Origin: Paracoccaceae bacterium | Lineage (GTDB): Bacteria; Pseudomonadota; Alphaproteobacteria; Rhodobacterales; Rhodobacteraceae | Reading direction: 5' to 3' | Length of the DNA stretch: 64,000 bases | Assembly (NCBI GenBank): GCA_024742405.1 | Contig: JANSYP010000004.1 | Span: 186,001-250,000 of the forward strand | Notes under the pieces: generated by a model | The model's database searches: none | The model's input: only the letters and a program-made list of their open reading frames with translations | Told to the model about the DNA's origin: nothing | Program-made: the position numbers and the translations under genes | Shown here: positions 1 to 8,638 of the stretch, piece by piece | How positions within the stretch are numbered: position 1 is the stretch's first letter | Layout of the letters: each line of letters opens with the position of its first letter

Positions 1-720
1 GGGCGGCCTTCCTCGGCCAGTACCGTCTCGACGATCCGTCCCGTCTCCGCCTTCGAAAAACCGCGCTTTCGCAGGAAGTCCTGACGGTCCTCGTCCGACC
101 GCGCGACGATCTTCTCCCGCGCCGCGCAGAGGCCGTCGATGAAGGGTGCGGGTGAGACTCGGCGAAACGGCTCAGCGCCGAGGCGGCCTCGCGGGCAAAG
201 CGCGAGGCTGCGTATTTCGAATGCCGGATGGTGATCTCCTGGAAGTCCTCGACGCCCCATAGGTTGCGGTTCTGGCAGACAGCGCGCAGGTAGAAACTGG
301 CGATGCCGAGCGTCTTGGCGCCAACCTCGGAATTCCAGCAGTAGAAACCCCGGAAATAGAGGTCGGGCGAGCCGTCGGGCAACAGCCCCCCTCGATCGGT
401 TTGAGGTCATCGACAAGGAACAGGAAGACGTCGCGGTCCGAGGCGTAGAGCGTCGTCGTCTCCTTCGTCACATCGACGCCGGGATCGTAGATGCCGGTCG
501 ACCAGTCGAGTACACCCGGCACCTTCCAGCGCGTGTCGCCCGTGCCGTTGCCCGCGATGCGCTGAACGGCGGAGACTAGTTCATGGTCGTAGATGCGGCC
601 ATAGTCTGGGCCGGTCGCGGCGCGCAGTTCGGTGCGGCCATCCGCGACCTCCATGGTCTTGATCTGCTCGGCCCGGTGGTTGGTCAGCCCGTACTGCAGG
701 TTGATCCCAGCCTGTCGCTC
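1..720 (-). pseudogene. Broken DUF932 (phage/plasmid-like) gene, partial
   Basis: The minus strand encodes a recognisable DUF932 protein in three frames. The N-terminal part reads RTELRAATGPDYGRIYDHEL and DVFLFLVDDLKPIE. After a run of six C (plus strand, about 386-391) the family match continues in another frame (LLPDGSPDLYFRGFYCWNSE), and near 145-155 it shifts again to PFIDGLCAAREKIVARSDED. Two frame changes make it non-functional unless they are sequencing errors. Its 5' end is lost at about 720, where the neighbouring two-gene cassette begins, and its 3' end runs off the window. DUF932 proteins are typical cargo of plasmids and integrative elements, so this is a remnant of such an element. 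Confidence 0.8.
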
Positions 721-1490
721 TAGCTGATTTCAAGCAAGCTGTTGCTCTCAACGTATCTCTGTCCTGGCGGCAGAATCTGCACAGTGTCGGCCTTAGGATC
801 AAAGTGAATCCAAGCCTTCATGTGCAGCTTCTTCAGGACTTCTCGACGCAGGCGTGAACCGTTAGCGTACTCGGACCATTTCAGCAGATCTACCACCGCG
901 ACGGCAGAGGATTCCGTATAAGCCAAGATCAACATCTTCTCGTCGGCGGACTTGGCTGGGTCAAGCACACGTCGAGTATTCCCCGAGCGCCAAACTACTG
1001 GGAGTGAGCGCGCTGTCACGGCTTCGACAAGGTCTCGGGAGTCGTCAACGGCCAGGCTAGAGAAGAATCGAATGAACTCAGCCATTACCCACTTCATCCC
1101 ACGAAGGAAAAATTCGGCATCCATGTGGTTTGGATCGATTTCACTGCTCACATGGCCGATGGCTCGATTGTTCCGGAGTTCATACAGGCTCATCAACACG
1201 CGCGGTATTTGAATGCAAACCGAACGGCCTCTCGTCCCGTTGTGTTTCTCAAGCGCACGGCAGGCGTCGAATATGTTTCGTGGCTTGCTCGGTGCGTTGG
1301 CGTAGCTACGGGTCGCGTGCCCTTCGCAAATGCAGTAGGCTAGCTCGCAGAACTTCCCGGCTTTCATACCTACCTTTTCCCAATCCCCGGCGCGATACTC
1401 GGCGAGAGCCGCCTCGAATTGCTCGATCAGAGGGCCCAACAGGGCCGGGGGGATGGCCGAAAGGGCACTTCGGAGATTGGCGACTGTCAT
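720..1490 (-). CDS. HEPN-like protein of a two-gene cassette
   Basis: A 256-aa protein with no certain name. Residues 1-70 look helical. Residues 106-113 read RNNRAIGH, which is R-N-X5-H (R-X6-H). This fits the R-X4-6-H active-site motif of HEPN RNase-like domains found in abortive-infection and toxin proteins; Asn after the Arg is usual there. The next stretch (GHVSSEIDPNHMDA) resembles Abi-type HEPN proteins. The C-terminus (about 200-250: YANGSRLRREVLKKLH, then HFDPKADTVQILPPGQ) looks like a winged helix. The start ATG overlaps the stop of the upstream partner by 4 nt, so the two are translationally coupled. The RNase activity is inferred, not shown. The gene is intact although the flanking mobile-element genes are broken. 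Confidence 0.75.
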   Translation of the reverse strand: MTVANLRSALSAIPPALLGPLIEQFEAALAEYRAGDWEKVGMKAGKFCELAYCICEGHATRSYANAPSKPRNIFDACRALEKHNGTRGRSVCIQIPRVLMSLYELRNNRAIGHVSSEIDPNHMDAEFFLRGMKWVMAEFIRFFSSLAVDDSRDLVEAVTARSLPVVWRSGNTRRVLDPAKSADEKMLILAYTESSAVAVVDLLKWSEYANGSRLRREVLKKLHMKAWIHFDPKADTVQILPPGQRYVESNSLLEIS

Positions 1491-1957
1491 TCACGATCCC
1501 AGTAGTAGGCAAAGCCGTTGCCGGCTTTCGTGCGTTGGATGGCGCCTCGATTGAACATCTGGCCGCCGGCAGCGGAAACCTGGTTCGATGTGTGCGTCCA
1601 ACCCTTGGCCCCAAGGCCTTCGACGATTTGGGCAGGGGTTTTTTGCTCCTTGAAGAATCCATCCGTTATAAGCGTCATCATCCGATCTGCGCAGGAATGG
1701 CCTTTAGGTGGACGGGTCCCCGTTCCACGTTTGCTCTTCTTGGTCCCGTTGGTCTTCGCCTGAGACTGAACGTCCTGCGGAGTTTGCTGTGGAGCCTCGA
1801 ACGTCTCTTCTTCTTCTTTTGTGTTGTCGGGCTTGGGAAAGCCACCTGTCTTTACGATGGGTAGAAGCTTGTCCAGTTGTGCCGAAACGAATTCGGCCTC
1901 ACCTTCGAGTTCGAACACCCCGGCGGCGGCATCGATCATAATTCGATTGGCGGTCAT
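1487..1957 (-). CDS. Small winged-helix-like partner protein of the HEPN-like gene
   Basis: A 156-aa protein, first gene of the cassette. The ATG at 1957 is preferred over an in-frame GTG at 1969 because GGAG lies six bases before it. Residues 1-30 look like a short beta-hairpin plus helix (GVFELEGEAEFVSAQLDKLL). Residues 35-85 are a charged, low-complexity linker rich in Glu, Lys and Thr. The last 65 residues (ADRMMTLITDGFFKEQKTPA, then QIVEGLGAKGW, ending NGFAYYWDRE) have the look of a winged helix. It could be an antitoxin or autorepressor for the HEPN-like partner, consistent with the inverted repeat over its promoter. I do not recognise a named family, and binding to DNA is inferred. Confidence 0.7.
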   Translation of the reverse strand: MTANRIMIDAAAGVFELEGEAEFVSAQLDKLLPIVKTGGFPKPDNTKEEEETFEAPQQTPQDVQSQAKTNGTKKSKRGTGTRPPKGHSCADRMMTLITDGFFKEQKTPAQIVEGLGAKGWTHTSNQVSAAGGQMFNRGAIQRTKAGNGFAYYWDRE

Positions 1958-1981
1958 CTGAGTCTCCACGAGTTAGCGCGT

Positions 1982-2019
1982 CTTGGGGCCAAGATAGTCC
2001 TTGACCCCAAGACCGTCAA
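1982..2019 (-). promoter_or_regulatory. Promoter with overlapping 30-bp inverted repeat for the two-gene cassette
   Basis: On the minus strand a -35 box TTGACG (2019-2014) and a -10 box TATCTT (1996-1991) are separated by exactly 17 bp, giving a predicted start near 1984 and a leader of about 27 nt before the ATG at 1957. An inverted repeat with arms CTTGGGGCCAAG (1982-1993) and CTTGACCCCAAG (2000-2011), one mismatch pair and a 6-bp centre, spans the spacer and the -10 box. A protein bound here would block RNA polymerase, so it is a likely operator, perhaps for autoregulation. There is no T-run, which argues against a terminator. Confidence 0.6.
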
Positions 2020-2074
2020 GATGAGGCAGCCTCTCGACCTGATGGCGCTATATGTCGTGGTCAAGAGAAGCTGA

Positions 2075-2434
2075 GCACTTACCTTTCTCCGCGCCCATCT
2101 TGCCGTAGTCGATCAGCTTCTGCCGGTCGAGGTGGCCGATCCTCTCCTTCCCAAGATCGCGCTTGAGCATCGTGAGCGTTGCTGCCTTGCTGCGACGCGG
2201 CGGTTTCCCTACCTCGCACATATCGGCTATAGGGCGGTCGATGAGGTCGCCAAAGGTCTGGAGGCGGGGAACGGACGCGCTTGTAGGCGCCAGCCCCTGA
2301 TCCACCCGGGTCTCCGCCTGGTGGGCTTGAGCGTGCGGCGTCGTCGCGGCGGAGGAAGTTTCGCTCGCGTAGTGACCCTATCGTCTGATCCGGACCCGGT
2401 ATGCACCGGAAGGAAGCTTGGTGATGGTGGCCAT
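2075..2434 (-). pseudogene. Remnant of a dusA-type tyrosine integrase
   Basis: Only the N-terminal arm region survives. It begins MATITKLPSGAYRVRIRR, runs into an in-frame TAG near 2377, changes frame after the FLRRDD segment, and continues as VDQGLAP-type sequence (MDQGLAPTSASVPRLQTFGD, then ERIGHLDRQKLIDYG) before losing all similarity near 2075. The core and the catalytic Arg/His/Tyr residues are missing. It lies head to head with dusA, starting 114 bp from it, which is the arrangement of integrases that insert at the 5' end of dusA. A product from this remnant would have no recombinase activity. Confidence 0.75.
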
Positions 2435-2547
2435 TTTTGTGTGCGCGGTGTGTGCAATGAGTCGTCGTAGAGGGGCAAATTCGGGGATAATGGGGCGTAT
2501 TCCAGCGTAGCAACCGTCGTCGCCAACAGTTTGAAGATACAAAAAAA

Positions 2548-2606
2548 ATGCAAATAAACCAACACGCTAGATTGTCTATTGCGCCTATGATGGATTGGAC
2601 GGACCG
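2548..2606 (+). other. Putative element/chromosome attachment junction at the dusA 5' end
   Basis: The first 11 codons of dusA (2548-2580) are AT-rich and use codons such as ATA, AGA, TTG and TCT. From GCGCCTATGATGGATTGGAC (2581-2600) the gene becomes GC-rich like its neighbours. Integrative elements with dusA integrases recombine at the conserved 5' segment encoding APMMDWTDRH and supply a new start for the gene. The composition break here is what such an event would leave. The core is inferred to lie within about 2578-2606; the other copy would be left of the window. Confidence 0.5.
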
Positions 2607-3549
2607 GCATTGCCGCTTCTTCCACCGCCAGCTGTCGCGGCGGGCGCTGCTCTACACAGAGATGGTGACCGCGCCGGCCTTGGTCCGGGGCGATGCGCGC
2701 CATCTTCTGGACTTTGATCCTGCGGAGCATCCCGTGGCGGTGCAACTCGGCGGCTCCGATCCCGGCGAGCTGGCGCAGGCTGCGCGCATGGCTTCCGATC
2801 ACGGCTATGACGAGATCAACCTCAATGTCGGCTGCCCGTCCGATCGCGTGCAGTCGGGGTGTTTCGGCGCGGTGCTGATGCGCGACCCCGATCTGGTGGC
2901 GGCCTGCGTAACGGAGATGCAGGCGTCGAGCGATGTCGAGGTCACGGTCAAATGCCGGATCGGCGTGGACGATCAGGAACCCGCCGAGGTCCTGCCCGCC
3001 TTTCTGGAGCGTCTGCGCGCCGCCGGGCTGCGCCGTGTTGCGATCCATGCGCGCAAAGCCTGGCTTCAGGGGCTCAGCCCGAAACAGAACCGCACGGTTC
3101 CGCCGCTCGACTACGAGCTCGTGCATGCCATGAAACAGCGCTTTGCGGACCTGCATATCTCGCTCAACGGCGGGATCGAGACCCTCGATCAGGCCGAGCA
3201 CCATCTGGCGCGCGGCCTCGACGGTGTGATGATCGGGCGCGCCGCCTACCATGACCCCCTGACGGTTCTGGGCGATGCGGACCGGCGGATCTTTGGCGAC
3301 ACCGCGGCGCCGGCGACACCTGAGGAGGTGATCGCGACCATGAGCGCCTACATCGCCCGCCAATGCGATACAGGCGGCCGGGTGCATGACGTGACCCGGC
3401 ATATGCTCGGTCTCTTTGCCGGTCAGCCCGGCGCGCGTCTCTGGCGGCGGCATCTGAGCACCCATGGGACGGCGGCGCAGTCCGGTCCGGAGCTCTTGAC
3501 CGAAGCCTATGGGCTGGTGTTGGACGCCCAGGCGCGCAGCGCGGCCTGA
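2548..3549 (+). CDS. dusA: tRNA-dihydrouridine(20/20a) synthase DusA
   Basis: A 333-aa flavoenzyme that reduces uridine 20/20a in the tRNA D-loop with NADPH. The TIM-barrel signature is complete: APMMDWTDRHCR at the N-terminus, EMVTAPAL, the catalytic-cysteine segment NVGCPSDRVQSGCFGAVLM (about 97-115), KCRIG, the IHARKAWLQGLSP segment, and NGGIET followed by GVMIGRAAYHDP near 215-240. Length is normal for DusA. The AT-rich first codons probably come from the integrated element upstream. The gene stands alone, with a minus-strand unit converging on its 3' end. Confidence 0.95.
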   Translation: MQINQHARLSIAPMMDWTDRHCRFFHRQLSRRALLYTEMVTAPALVRGDARHLLDFDPAEHPVAVQLGGSDPGELAQAARMASDHGYDEINLNVGCPSDRVQSGCFGAVLMRDPDLVAACVTEMQASSDVEVTVKCRIGVDDQEPAEVLPAFLERLRAAGLRRVAIHARKAWLQGLSPKQNRTVPPLDYELVHAMKQRFADLHISLNGGIETLDQAEHHLARGLDGVMIGRAAYHDPLTVLGDADRRIFGDTAAPATPEEVIATMSAYIARQCDTGGRVHDVTRHMLGLFAGQPGARLWRRHLSTHGTAAQSGPELLTEAYGLVLDAQARSAA

Positions 3550-3575
3550 CAGTCAGCCAACCGGACCCGTCGCAC

Positions 3576-4538
3576 CTAACGCAGCCCGACGCGCCGCCCG
3601 CCACCCTCCCGGGCCAGAAGCCGTCGCCGTGCGCCGGCCTCCTCGGGCAGCACCAAGCCGGTCTCGACACGGAAGGTGCTGCGATAGGGACCCTCGAACA
3701 GCACCCGCTCGCCCGCCACCGGGGCAAGCCGCGCCGCCCGGTCGAAACTGTGGCCCAGACCCGATACCCGGTAACCCGGCGACCGGTCCGCGGGCTCCAG
3801 ATAGCCCTCGACCAGCAGGGCGCGCAGGCTCCGCGCGCCTTGGCCCTGGAACCGACCGGCAGAGACCTGAGAGACCGCAAAGCGCCCGTCATCATAGCGT
3901 CCGATGAAGGTGCCGAAACCGTGATCGGGCACGCGCATGGCGCCGGAGACACGGCCAATGGGTACGCCGGCGATGCGGTTGCCGGTCAGGCTGCGCTCCA
4001 GCGTGCCGGCGATGACATCCGGGCTGCCCTCCGGCGCGGGATCGATGCGGGAGGCAACGACCGCGTCGCCGTCCCACAGGCCCGAGACGGCGACGCGGGT
4101 GCCCGCGGCCGCGCCGGGGCGCACGCCTGGCTCGGGGCGTAGCGCCACGCCGTTGACGGCAAACCCCGCCTCGGTTCGCTCCAGCTGGCCGATCAGCGGC
4201 GTCGTGCGGTCCACGAGCACCGCGCGAGGCGGGGCGTCCCCGACCGCACGCGCCAGAATCGTGACGCTCTGCCCAGGACGCAGCGAGGCGGAAGAGATCT
4301 GGCCGAATGCGTCGCGGAACAGCGTGTCGGACCCCTCCGCCAACACCAGCCCGTTGATGCTCAGCGGCTGTACACTGGTCAGCAGCCCGACGATCCCGGT
4401 GCCGCCGATGCCGCCTTCGGGCGGAGGCAGGTCGTCGCGCGCCTGGGCCTGAAGCCGGCCGGGAATCGCGGCGCTCAGCAGGAGCGCCGCCGCACCAACG
4501 GTCACCTTCCTGCGATCCGGTTTGTCCGCCGTGCTCAT
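3576..4538 (-). CDS. Secreted DUF5666-type protein
   Basis: A 320-aa protein starting one base after the stop of the upstream DUF6502-type gene, so the two are probably translated together. The N-terminus has RRKVTVGAAALLLSAA, a Tat-like or ordinary signal peptide, ending near residue 31. The rest is made of repeated small beta-rich modules with patterns such as ITxNG(V/L) and SGxWDG, typical of DUF5666 proteins. The C-terminus (from about 280) is Arg-rich. Function is unknown; a periplasmic or surface location is inferred from the signal. Confidence 0.7.
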   Translation of the reverse strand: MSTADKPDRRKVTVGAAALLLSAAIPGRLQAQARDDLPPPEGGIGGTGIVGLLTSVQPLSINGLVLAEGSDTLFRDAFGQISSASLRPGQSVTILARAVGDAPPRAVLVDRTTPLIGQLERTEAGFAVNGVALRPEPGVRPGAAAGTRVAVSGLWDGDAVVASRIDPAPEGSPDVIAGTLERSLTGNRIAGVPIGRVSGAMRVPDHGFGTFIGRYDDGRFAVSQVSAGRFQGQGARSLRALLVEGYLEPADRSPGYRVSGLGHSFDRAARLAPVAGERVLFEGPYRSTFRVETGLVLPEEAGARRRLLAREGGGRRVGLR

Positions 4539-4539
4539 T

Positions 4540-5388
4540 TCAGTCTTCGGTCTCGTCGCCGGGGGCGCGCGCCGTACCGTCGGAGCGGTAGTGGAATACC
4601 CCCAGGCGGAACCGTTCGGTGGCTGTGGCGTCGTCCTTGTCGGCGGCTTGGCGCGCGGCGGCCAGCGCGTTGATACGCACCAAAAGCTCGGCCGACAGAG
4701 TACGCGCTTCCTGTTCGATCTCGTCCACCGATGCGTCGGTCAACCGATTGTAGAACACCGCGCGCTCGAAGAACGGGGGATCTACACTGTCGAGATTTGC
4801 CGCCGCCGCCGACAGGTGATCGCCAAGATTGTCTGCAAAAAACACAAGCTGGCTTTCGGAGTCACTGGGCCCGACAGCCGCATCGGGCCGCAGGCTCAGA
4901 AATCCGCCGGCGCTCTCGGTGACAAGCTTCTGGCGCACCAGTTCATCCAGCACCGTGCGGGGCCGGACATCACGGTTCACGGACTGTACCAAGGTTTCGA
5001 AACTGGTCCCGCGGGGTGACTTGCGCGGTAGTGCGCGGGGCCGGCCTTCGGCATCGGTCAGATCGGGATCGGCCAGCCAGCGTCCGACAACGCTTGCCAC
5101 CAGTGTCGTCGCCTGGCGCGCCTCGTCAGTGTCGCGTTCCCCGGACCGGATTTCGCGAACATCGCGCCGATGCACACCGGTCAGCAGGCTGATGCGGCTG
5201 TCGGTCGGCGCGGTCGCGCTGATCCGAAAGTCGCTGTCGGCGCAGTCGACATAAAGCGTCTTCAGCATTCGCTGGAGCATCGGAAACGTCACCCCACGCG
5301 AAATCAACAGCCGGACCAGCGGCCGCAACAGCGCCGGGAGTACACCCGCGAGCTTACCTGTGCCCAACTCTGACTCAAACCTCGACAT
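4540..5388 (-). CDS. DUF6502 family protein
   Basis: A 282-aa protein if started at the ATG at 5388 (MSRFESELG); a TTG at 5460 would add 24 residues but is less convincing. The N-terminal region (LRPLVRLLISRGVTFPMLQRM and TLYVDCA) and the segment SRISLLTGVHRRDVREI look like a DNA-binding helix-turn-helix, as seen in DUF6502 proteins, followed by a helical C-terminal half. It directly precedes the DUF5666-type gene with a 1-bp gap, a pairing that recurs in Rhodobacteraceae. A regulatory role is inferred only. Confidence 0.7.
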   Translation of the reverse strand: MSRFESELGTGKLAGVLPALLRPLVRLLISRGVTFPMLQRMLKTLYVDCADSDFRISATAPTDSRISLLTGVHRRDVREIRSGERDTDEARQATTLVASVVGRWLADPDLTDAEGRPRALPRKSPRGTSFETLVQSVNRDVRPRTVLDELVRQKLVTESAGGFLSLRPDAAVGPSDSESQLVFFADNLGDHLSAAAANLDSVDPPFFERAVFYNRLTDASVDEIEQEARTLSAELLVRINALAAARQAADKDDATATERFRLGVFHYRSDGTARAPGDETED

Positions 5389-5512
5389 TACCGTAGGATA
5401 TGCCGGGTGGGAAAATTTTCCACGCTTTTTTGCTTCCGCACTGACAGGACGTTTGGCCAATGGGCCACATGCAGAAATTCATTCGTTCAAAATAGCACAG
5501 CCGTTCAATCGC

Positions 5513-6085
5513 TCAGGCTTGGCGGCGTCGAAATCCAAACCGGGTCCCCCAAAGCAGGAGAAGACCCGAACCAAGTAAAACAATGGGCAACGGAACCGGA
5601 ACACCTGCGATCGGCTCCTGCCCGATCGGATCGCCGTCGAACAACTCGAAGATCCGTGCAATTTCCGACGGATCCAGCGGCGTGGTGTTGTTGCTCGCGA
5701 TCGCAAAGCGGCTCTCGGGGATAAGCCCGATCAGCCGGATCCGGAACAGGCGTTCGACCTGGAAATTCAGAGCGGAATACACGACCTCGTTCACGTCGGC
5801 GTGCTGAACAGTGCCCCCGATGACATCGGGATCCTGCTCCAGCGGCATCAGAAAAATCATCCGGATCGTATCGATAATCCCGCCGGTCATGTTTCGGAAG
5901 ATCTGCGAATAGTCCCCCGACTCATCGACTGCGACGGGGATGAACTGGTCGTCAAAAATGTCGATGACCGACTCGCCGTTATAGGTGATGGACGCAGCCT
6001 TGGCGGCTCCGCCGGACAGTCCAACAGTGCATACTATTGCAAACACGACCATAAAAATCCGCAGCCACGCGGTACGCGATCTCAT
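5513..6085 (-). CDS. Secreted protein with PEP-CTERM-like (VPLP) sorting tail
   Basis: A 190-aa protein with a clear signal peptide (MRSRTAWLRIFMVVFAIVCT, cleavage probably after AKA), a mostly beta-type middle, and a C-terminal tail of the sorting type: VPVPLPIVLLGSGLLLLW, then an Arg-rich end FGFRRRQA. Such tails (VPxP motif, one membrane segment, basic end) are processed by exosortases. The start at 6085 is chosen for the signal peptide and a GGA upstream; an ATG at 6100 is possible. It resembles exported proteins of unknown role. No exosortase gene is in the window. Confidence 0.7.
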   Translation of the reverse strand: MRSRTAWLRIFMVVFAIVCTVGLSGGAAKAASITYNGESVIDIFDDQFIPVAVDESGDYSQIFRNMTGGIIDTIRMIFLMPLEQDPDVIGGTVQHADVNEVVYSALNFQVERLFRIRLIGLIPESRFAIASNNTTPLDPSEIARIFELFDGDPIGQEPIAGVPVPLPIVLLGSGLLLLWGTRFGFRRRQA

Positions 6086-6275
6086 CAGAGTGTTCCACAT
6101 TCGACATAACAGGGGGCCGGGCATCCCATCAAAAAGCCGTCCCAGCCGGAGATTGTGTATCATCGGCAAACCAGTTTGCCCAGAGGTGCCGGACTGCCGG
6201 TTACAGTTCTGTAACACATTTTTGCATCCTGAGTCGGGGCGCGCTTGGCGGTCTCGGCCTCCACGCACGTTCCCA

Positions 6276-7361
6276 TCATAGAGGCTCGATGATGATGATC
6301 GGGGGATCGCCCCCGTCATCCGGATCGGGAAGCTCGGGTTCCGGCTGCGGTTCGGGTTCCGGCTGCGGCTCGGGTTCAGGTAGCGGTTGGGGTTCAGGTA
6401 GCGGTTGGGGTTCCGGCATGGGCTGGGGGTGCGGCGGTTCGGGGATGGGGTCCGGGATCGGATCGGGCGTCGGGATCGGATCGGGAGCCGGAACGAAGGG
6501 TTCGGGCGCCATCGGCTCGGGTTCCATGGCCGGCTCGGGGAGCCTCTCCAGCGGCGGCAGGTCGGCTCCGCCCGACGTGATCCCGACAATCGCGTCGGAG
6601 CGGGCGTCGTCGTCGAAGACCTGAAAATCGCGCAGCGCGCCGCGACTGGAGACCGGGTCGCTGTTCGGACCGGTCACTTCCGCGATGCCCGTGCCACCAT
6701 CGAGCCCCAGACCGGTTGCGCCGTCTCCGCCGCCGTTCGATTGCGACGCCGCAAAACTCGCGCCGCTCTGGGGCGGGCCGTCGATCTGGCCAAGGGTCTC
6801 GGCCATCTGGGCTTGCGTGACCTGACCCTGATAGCCGTTCTCGGTCATGATCGCGCCCTGGCGGTTGGTGCAGGTGCCGCTGACGCACAGCCGGTCGCCC
6901 GCGATCAGGATCGCTTGGGTCTGATTGTTTTTGTAGCTGATTAGCGCGCTGGAGCCGCGCACACCGATGATCGCCGTGGGCGTGCGGATGATCGCCTCCT
7001 GCTCCCGGCTGTTCAGTCCGCCGATAAAGCGCAGCGCCCCGCGGGTCAGGCTGAGCCCGGTTCGCCCGCCGCCCGCAGGATCAAATACGAACCCGTCGAG
7101 CACGATCTCGCTGTTGGGCGAGACCGAGAGGGTTGTCTGGTCGCGAAACAGCAGCTGTCCGCGACCCGAGGCCGACGTCACGATGGTCTCGTCGGCGACA
7201 ACGGGGGATCCCAGGGACTTCACCTGCGATCCCCCTGCGGGCGGGCTGCCACGCATGTCCGGGCTGACCGCGGCGACAACGCCGATCTGCTGGGCCGCAG
7301 CCCCGCCCGCCGCCAGCAGGGCCGTCGCCAAGGCGATGCCGCAGACCGCCGCACGTATCAT
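6276..7361 (-). CDS. FecR-domain secreted protein with Pro/Glu-rich tail
   Basis: A 361-aa protein with a signal peptide ([20 protein letters not shown], ending AAAQ). Residues about 35-150 form a FecR domain: [35 protein letters not shown], the [11 protein letters not shown] segment and [14 protein letters not shown]. From about residue 275 the chain is almost only Pro, Glu, Gln and Asp, a stiff acidic tail. The ATG at 7361 has GAGGGGG six bases upstream, embedded in the end of the preceding beta-barrel gene, so the two are co-translated. Such FecR proteins, unlike TonB sensors, often go with CHASE2 cyclases, and one lies at 11464-13629. Confidence 0.85.
   Translation of the reverse strand: MIRAAVCGIALATALLAAGGAAAQQIGVVAAVSPDMRGSPPAGGSQVKSLGSPVVADETIVTSASGRGQLLFRDQTTLSVSPNSEIVLDGFVFDPAGGGRTGLSLTRGALRFIGGLNSREQEAIIRTPTAIIGVRGSSALISYKNNQTQAILIAGDRLCVSGTCTNRQGAIMTENGYQGQVTQAQMAETLGQIDGPPQSGASFAASQSNGGGDGATGLGLDGGTGIAEVTGPNSDPVSSRGALRDFQVFDDDARSDAIVGITSGGADLPPLERLPEPAMEPEPMAPEPFVPAPDPIPTPDPIPDPIPEPPHPQPMPEPQPLPEPQPLPEPEPQPEPEPQPEPELPDPDDGGDPPIIIIEPL
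6316..6545 (-). repeat. Coding low-complexity repeat (Pro-Glu tail of the FecR protein)
   Basis: Tandem imperfect repeats encode PEP-X units: three to four copies of a unit reading EPQPLPEP or EPQPEPEP, preceded by DPIPxP units. On the plus strand it appears as GGTTC-GGG-rich 18-bp steps (for example two copies of GGTAGCGGTTGGGGTTC in 6380-6413). Length is likely to vary between strains by slippage. Confidence 0.8.
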
Positions 7362-7372
7362 CGCACGCCCCC

Positions 7373-8638
7373 TCAAAAGTCCCGCCCGAACACGATGCTC
7401 ATCACCTCGCGCGAGGTCGCCGCCCCGGGCACGTCGGTGTCGCGCTTCAGGATGTCGGCGCGGCCCTCGATATAATAGTCGTCCTTCACATAGGCGCGCA
7501 GCGACGCGCCAAAGCCGTAGATCAGGTCCTGGCGCTCCGGCGTGCGCGCCGTGAAGCGTTGCCAGTCCAGAACGGTGTAGGCGCCGACCTTCCAGAGCCG
7601 GTCCGACCGTGCCCAGGATGGACGGAAACTGTATTGCAGATCCAGCCGTCCGCCCCAGCTCAGGATATCGGTCAGCTCACTGTCGGTGTCGTCCTTGCGC
7701 GCCCGCAGGGCGAGGCGGACCAGCGTGTTGCGTGTCGGAAAATAGGTGGCGCCGACCTGCGCCGAGATGAACGAGCCCGTGATGTCCTCATCATAGTCCG
7801 TCCTGCGCAGCGCTCCGCCTTCGATCAGGGCGAACCCTGCCCAGTCGGTGCCGAACGTGTCGCTGTATTGCAGACCAAGGCCGGCCGTACTGCGGTTGTC
7901 GAGATCGAAATCCACCGAGGAGCGCAGCGCGAGATAGGGGCGCAGACGGGCACCATAGGCCGTCCCGTCGAGGCTGAACTCCGGACCCGTCCGCAGCAGG
8001 AAATAGGTGAAGGTCTCGTCATCGTCGTCGGGAAAATGCAGCGACGTGCCCCGCAACTCCGTCAACCAGCTCAGATCGTTCGCACCCTCGAACCGGTAGC
8101 GCCAGGTCAAACCGAACCCGACCTCGACCCCCGCGCCGCCATCCACGAACCCATAGGCGGGGCCGGCCTCCAGAAACCCGGTCACGGTGTTCTTCGACGC
8201 CCGCTGTTCGGCGGTGTCAGTGTAGCTTTCGATTTCGGCGATTATTTCGGGCGGCGCATTGGGTGCGGCGCGCACGATGTTGAAATGATAGACCGCAATC
8301 TCATAGGCGCCGAGCGCGTAGTAGGCGATGGCCAGCTCCAGCCGCGCTTCGATCAAATCGGGGCGCTGGGCGACGACCCGCTCCAGCGTGGCCACCACCT
8401 GTTCATAGTCGCGCAGCTGCACCGACAGCCGCGCATAGCCCAGCATCACATCGAGATCTGTAGGCGCCGCGAACATCCGGTCGAAGAGCGCATCGCGCTG
8501 GGCCTCAAGACTGGATTGCGCGCGTGCGGGAGCGCTGGCCGCGGCAACGACGGCAATGCTGAGAACCGACAAAATGGCGGTACGCACGGGAACGTGAAAA
8601 CAAGAATACATCGATATGGCGGAACCTGCGCTGCCCAT
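7373..8638 (-). CDS. TPR plus outer-membrane beta-barrel protein
   Basis: A 421-aa protein. A signal peptide ends near SAPARAQ. Residues about 45-140 contain TPR-like helices ([40 protein letters not shown]). The remaining 270 residues alternate in beta-strand fashion and end in Phe ([10 protein letters not shown]), like a 14-strand barrel of the surface-lipoprotein-assembly-modifier (DUF560) kind. Neither start (8638, or ATG at 8611) has a strong ribosome site. The gene is upstream of and coupled to the FecR gene, which suggests joint work in the outer membrane or periplasm, perhaps export or display of a surface protein. This is an inference. Confidence 0.75.
   Translation of the reverse strand: MGSAGSAISMYSCFHVPVRTAILSVLSIAVVAAASAPARAQSSLEAQRDALFDRMFAAPTDLDVMLGYARLSVQLRDYEQVVATLERVVAQRPDLIEARLELAIAYYALGAYEIAVYHFNIVRAAPNAPPEIIAEIESYTDTAEQRASKNTVTGFLEAGPAYGFVDGGAGVEVGFGLTWRYRFEGANDLSWLTELRGTSLHFPDDDDETFTYFLLRTGPEFSLDGTAYGARLRPYLALRSSVDFDLDNRSTAGLGLQYSDTFGTDWAGFALIEGGALRRTDYDEDITGSFISAQVGATYFPTRNTLVRLALRARKDDTDSELTDILSWGGRLDLQYSFRPSWARSDRLWKVGAYTVLDWQRFTARTPERQDLIYGFGASLRAYVKDDYYIEGRADILKRDTDVPGAATSREVMSIVFGRDF

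Noticed and set aside
6316-6545. Short tandem repeats considered as a non-coding satellite
   Set aside because: They keep the frame of the FecR protein and encode its Pro/Glu tail.
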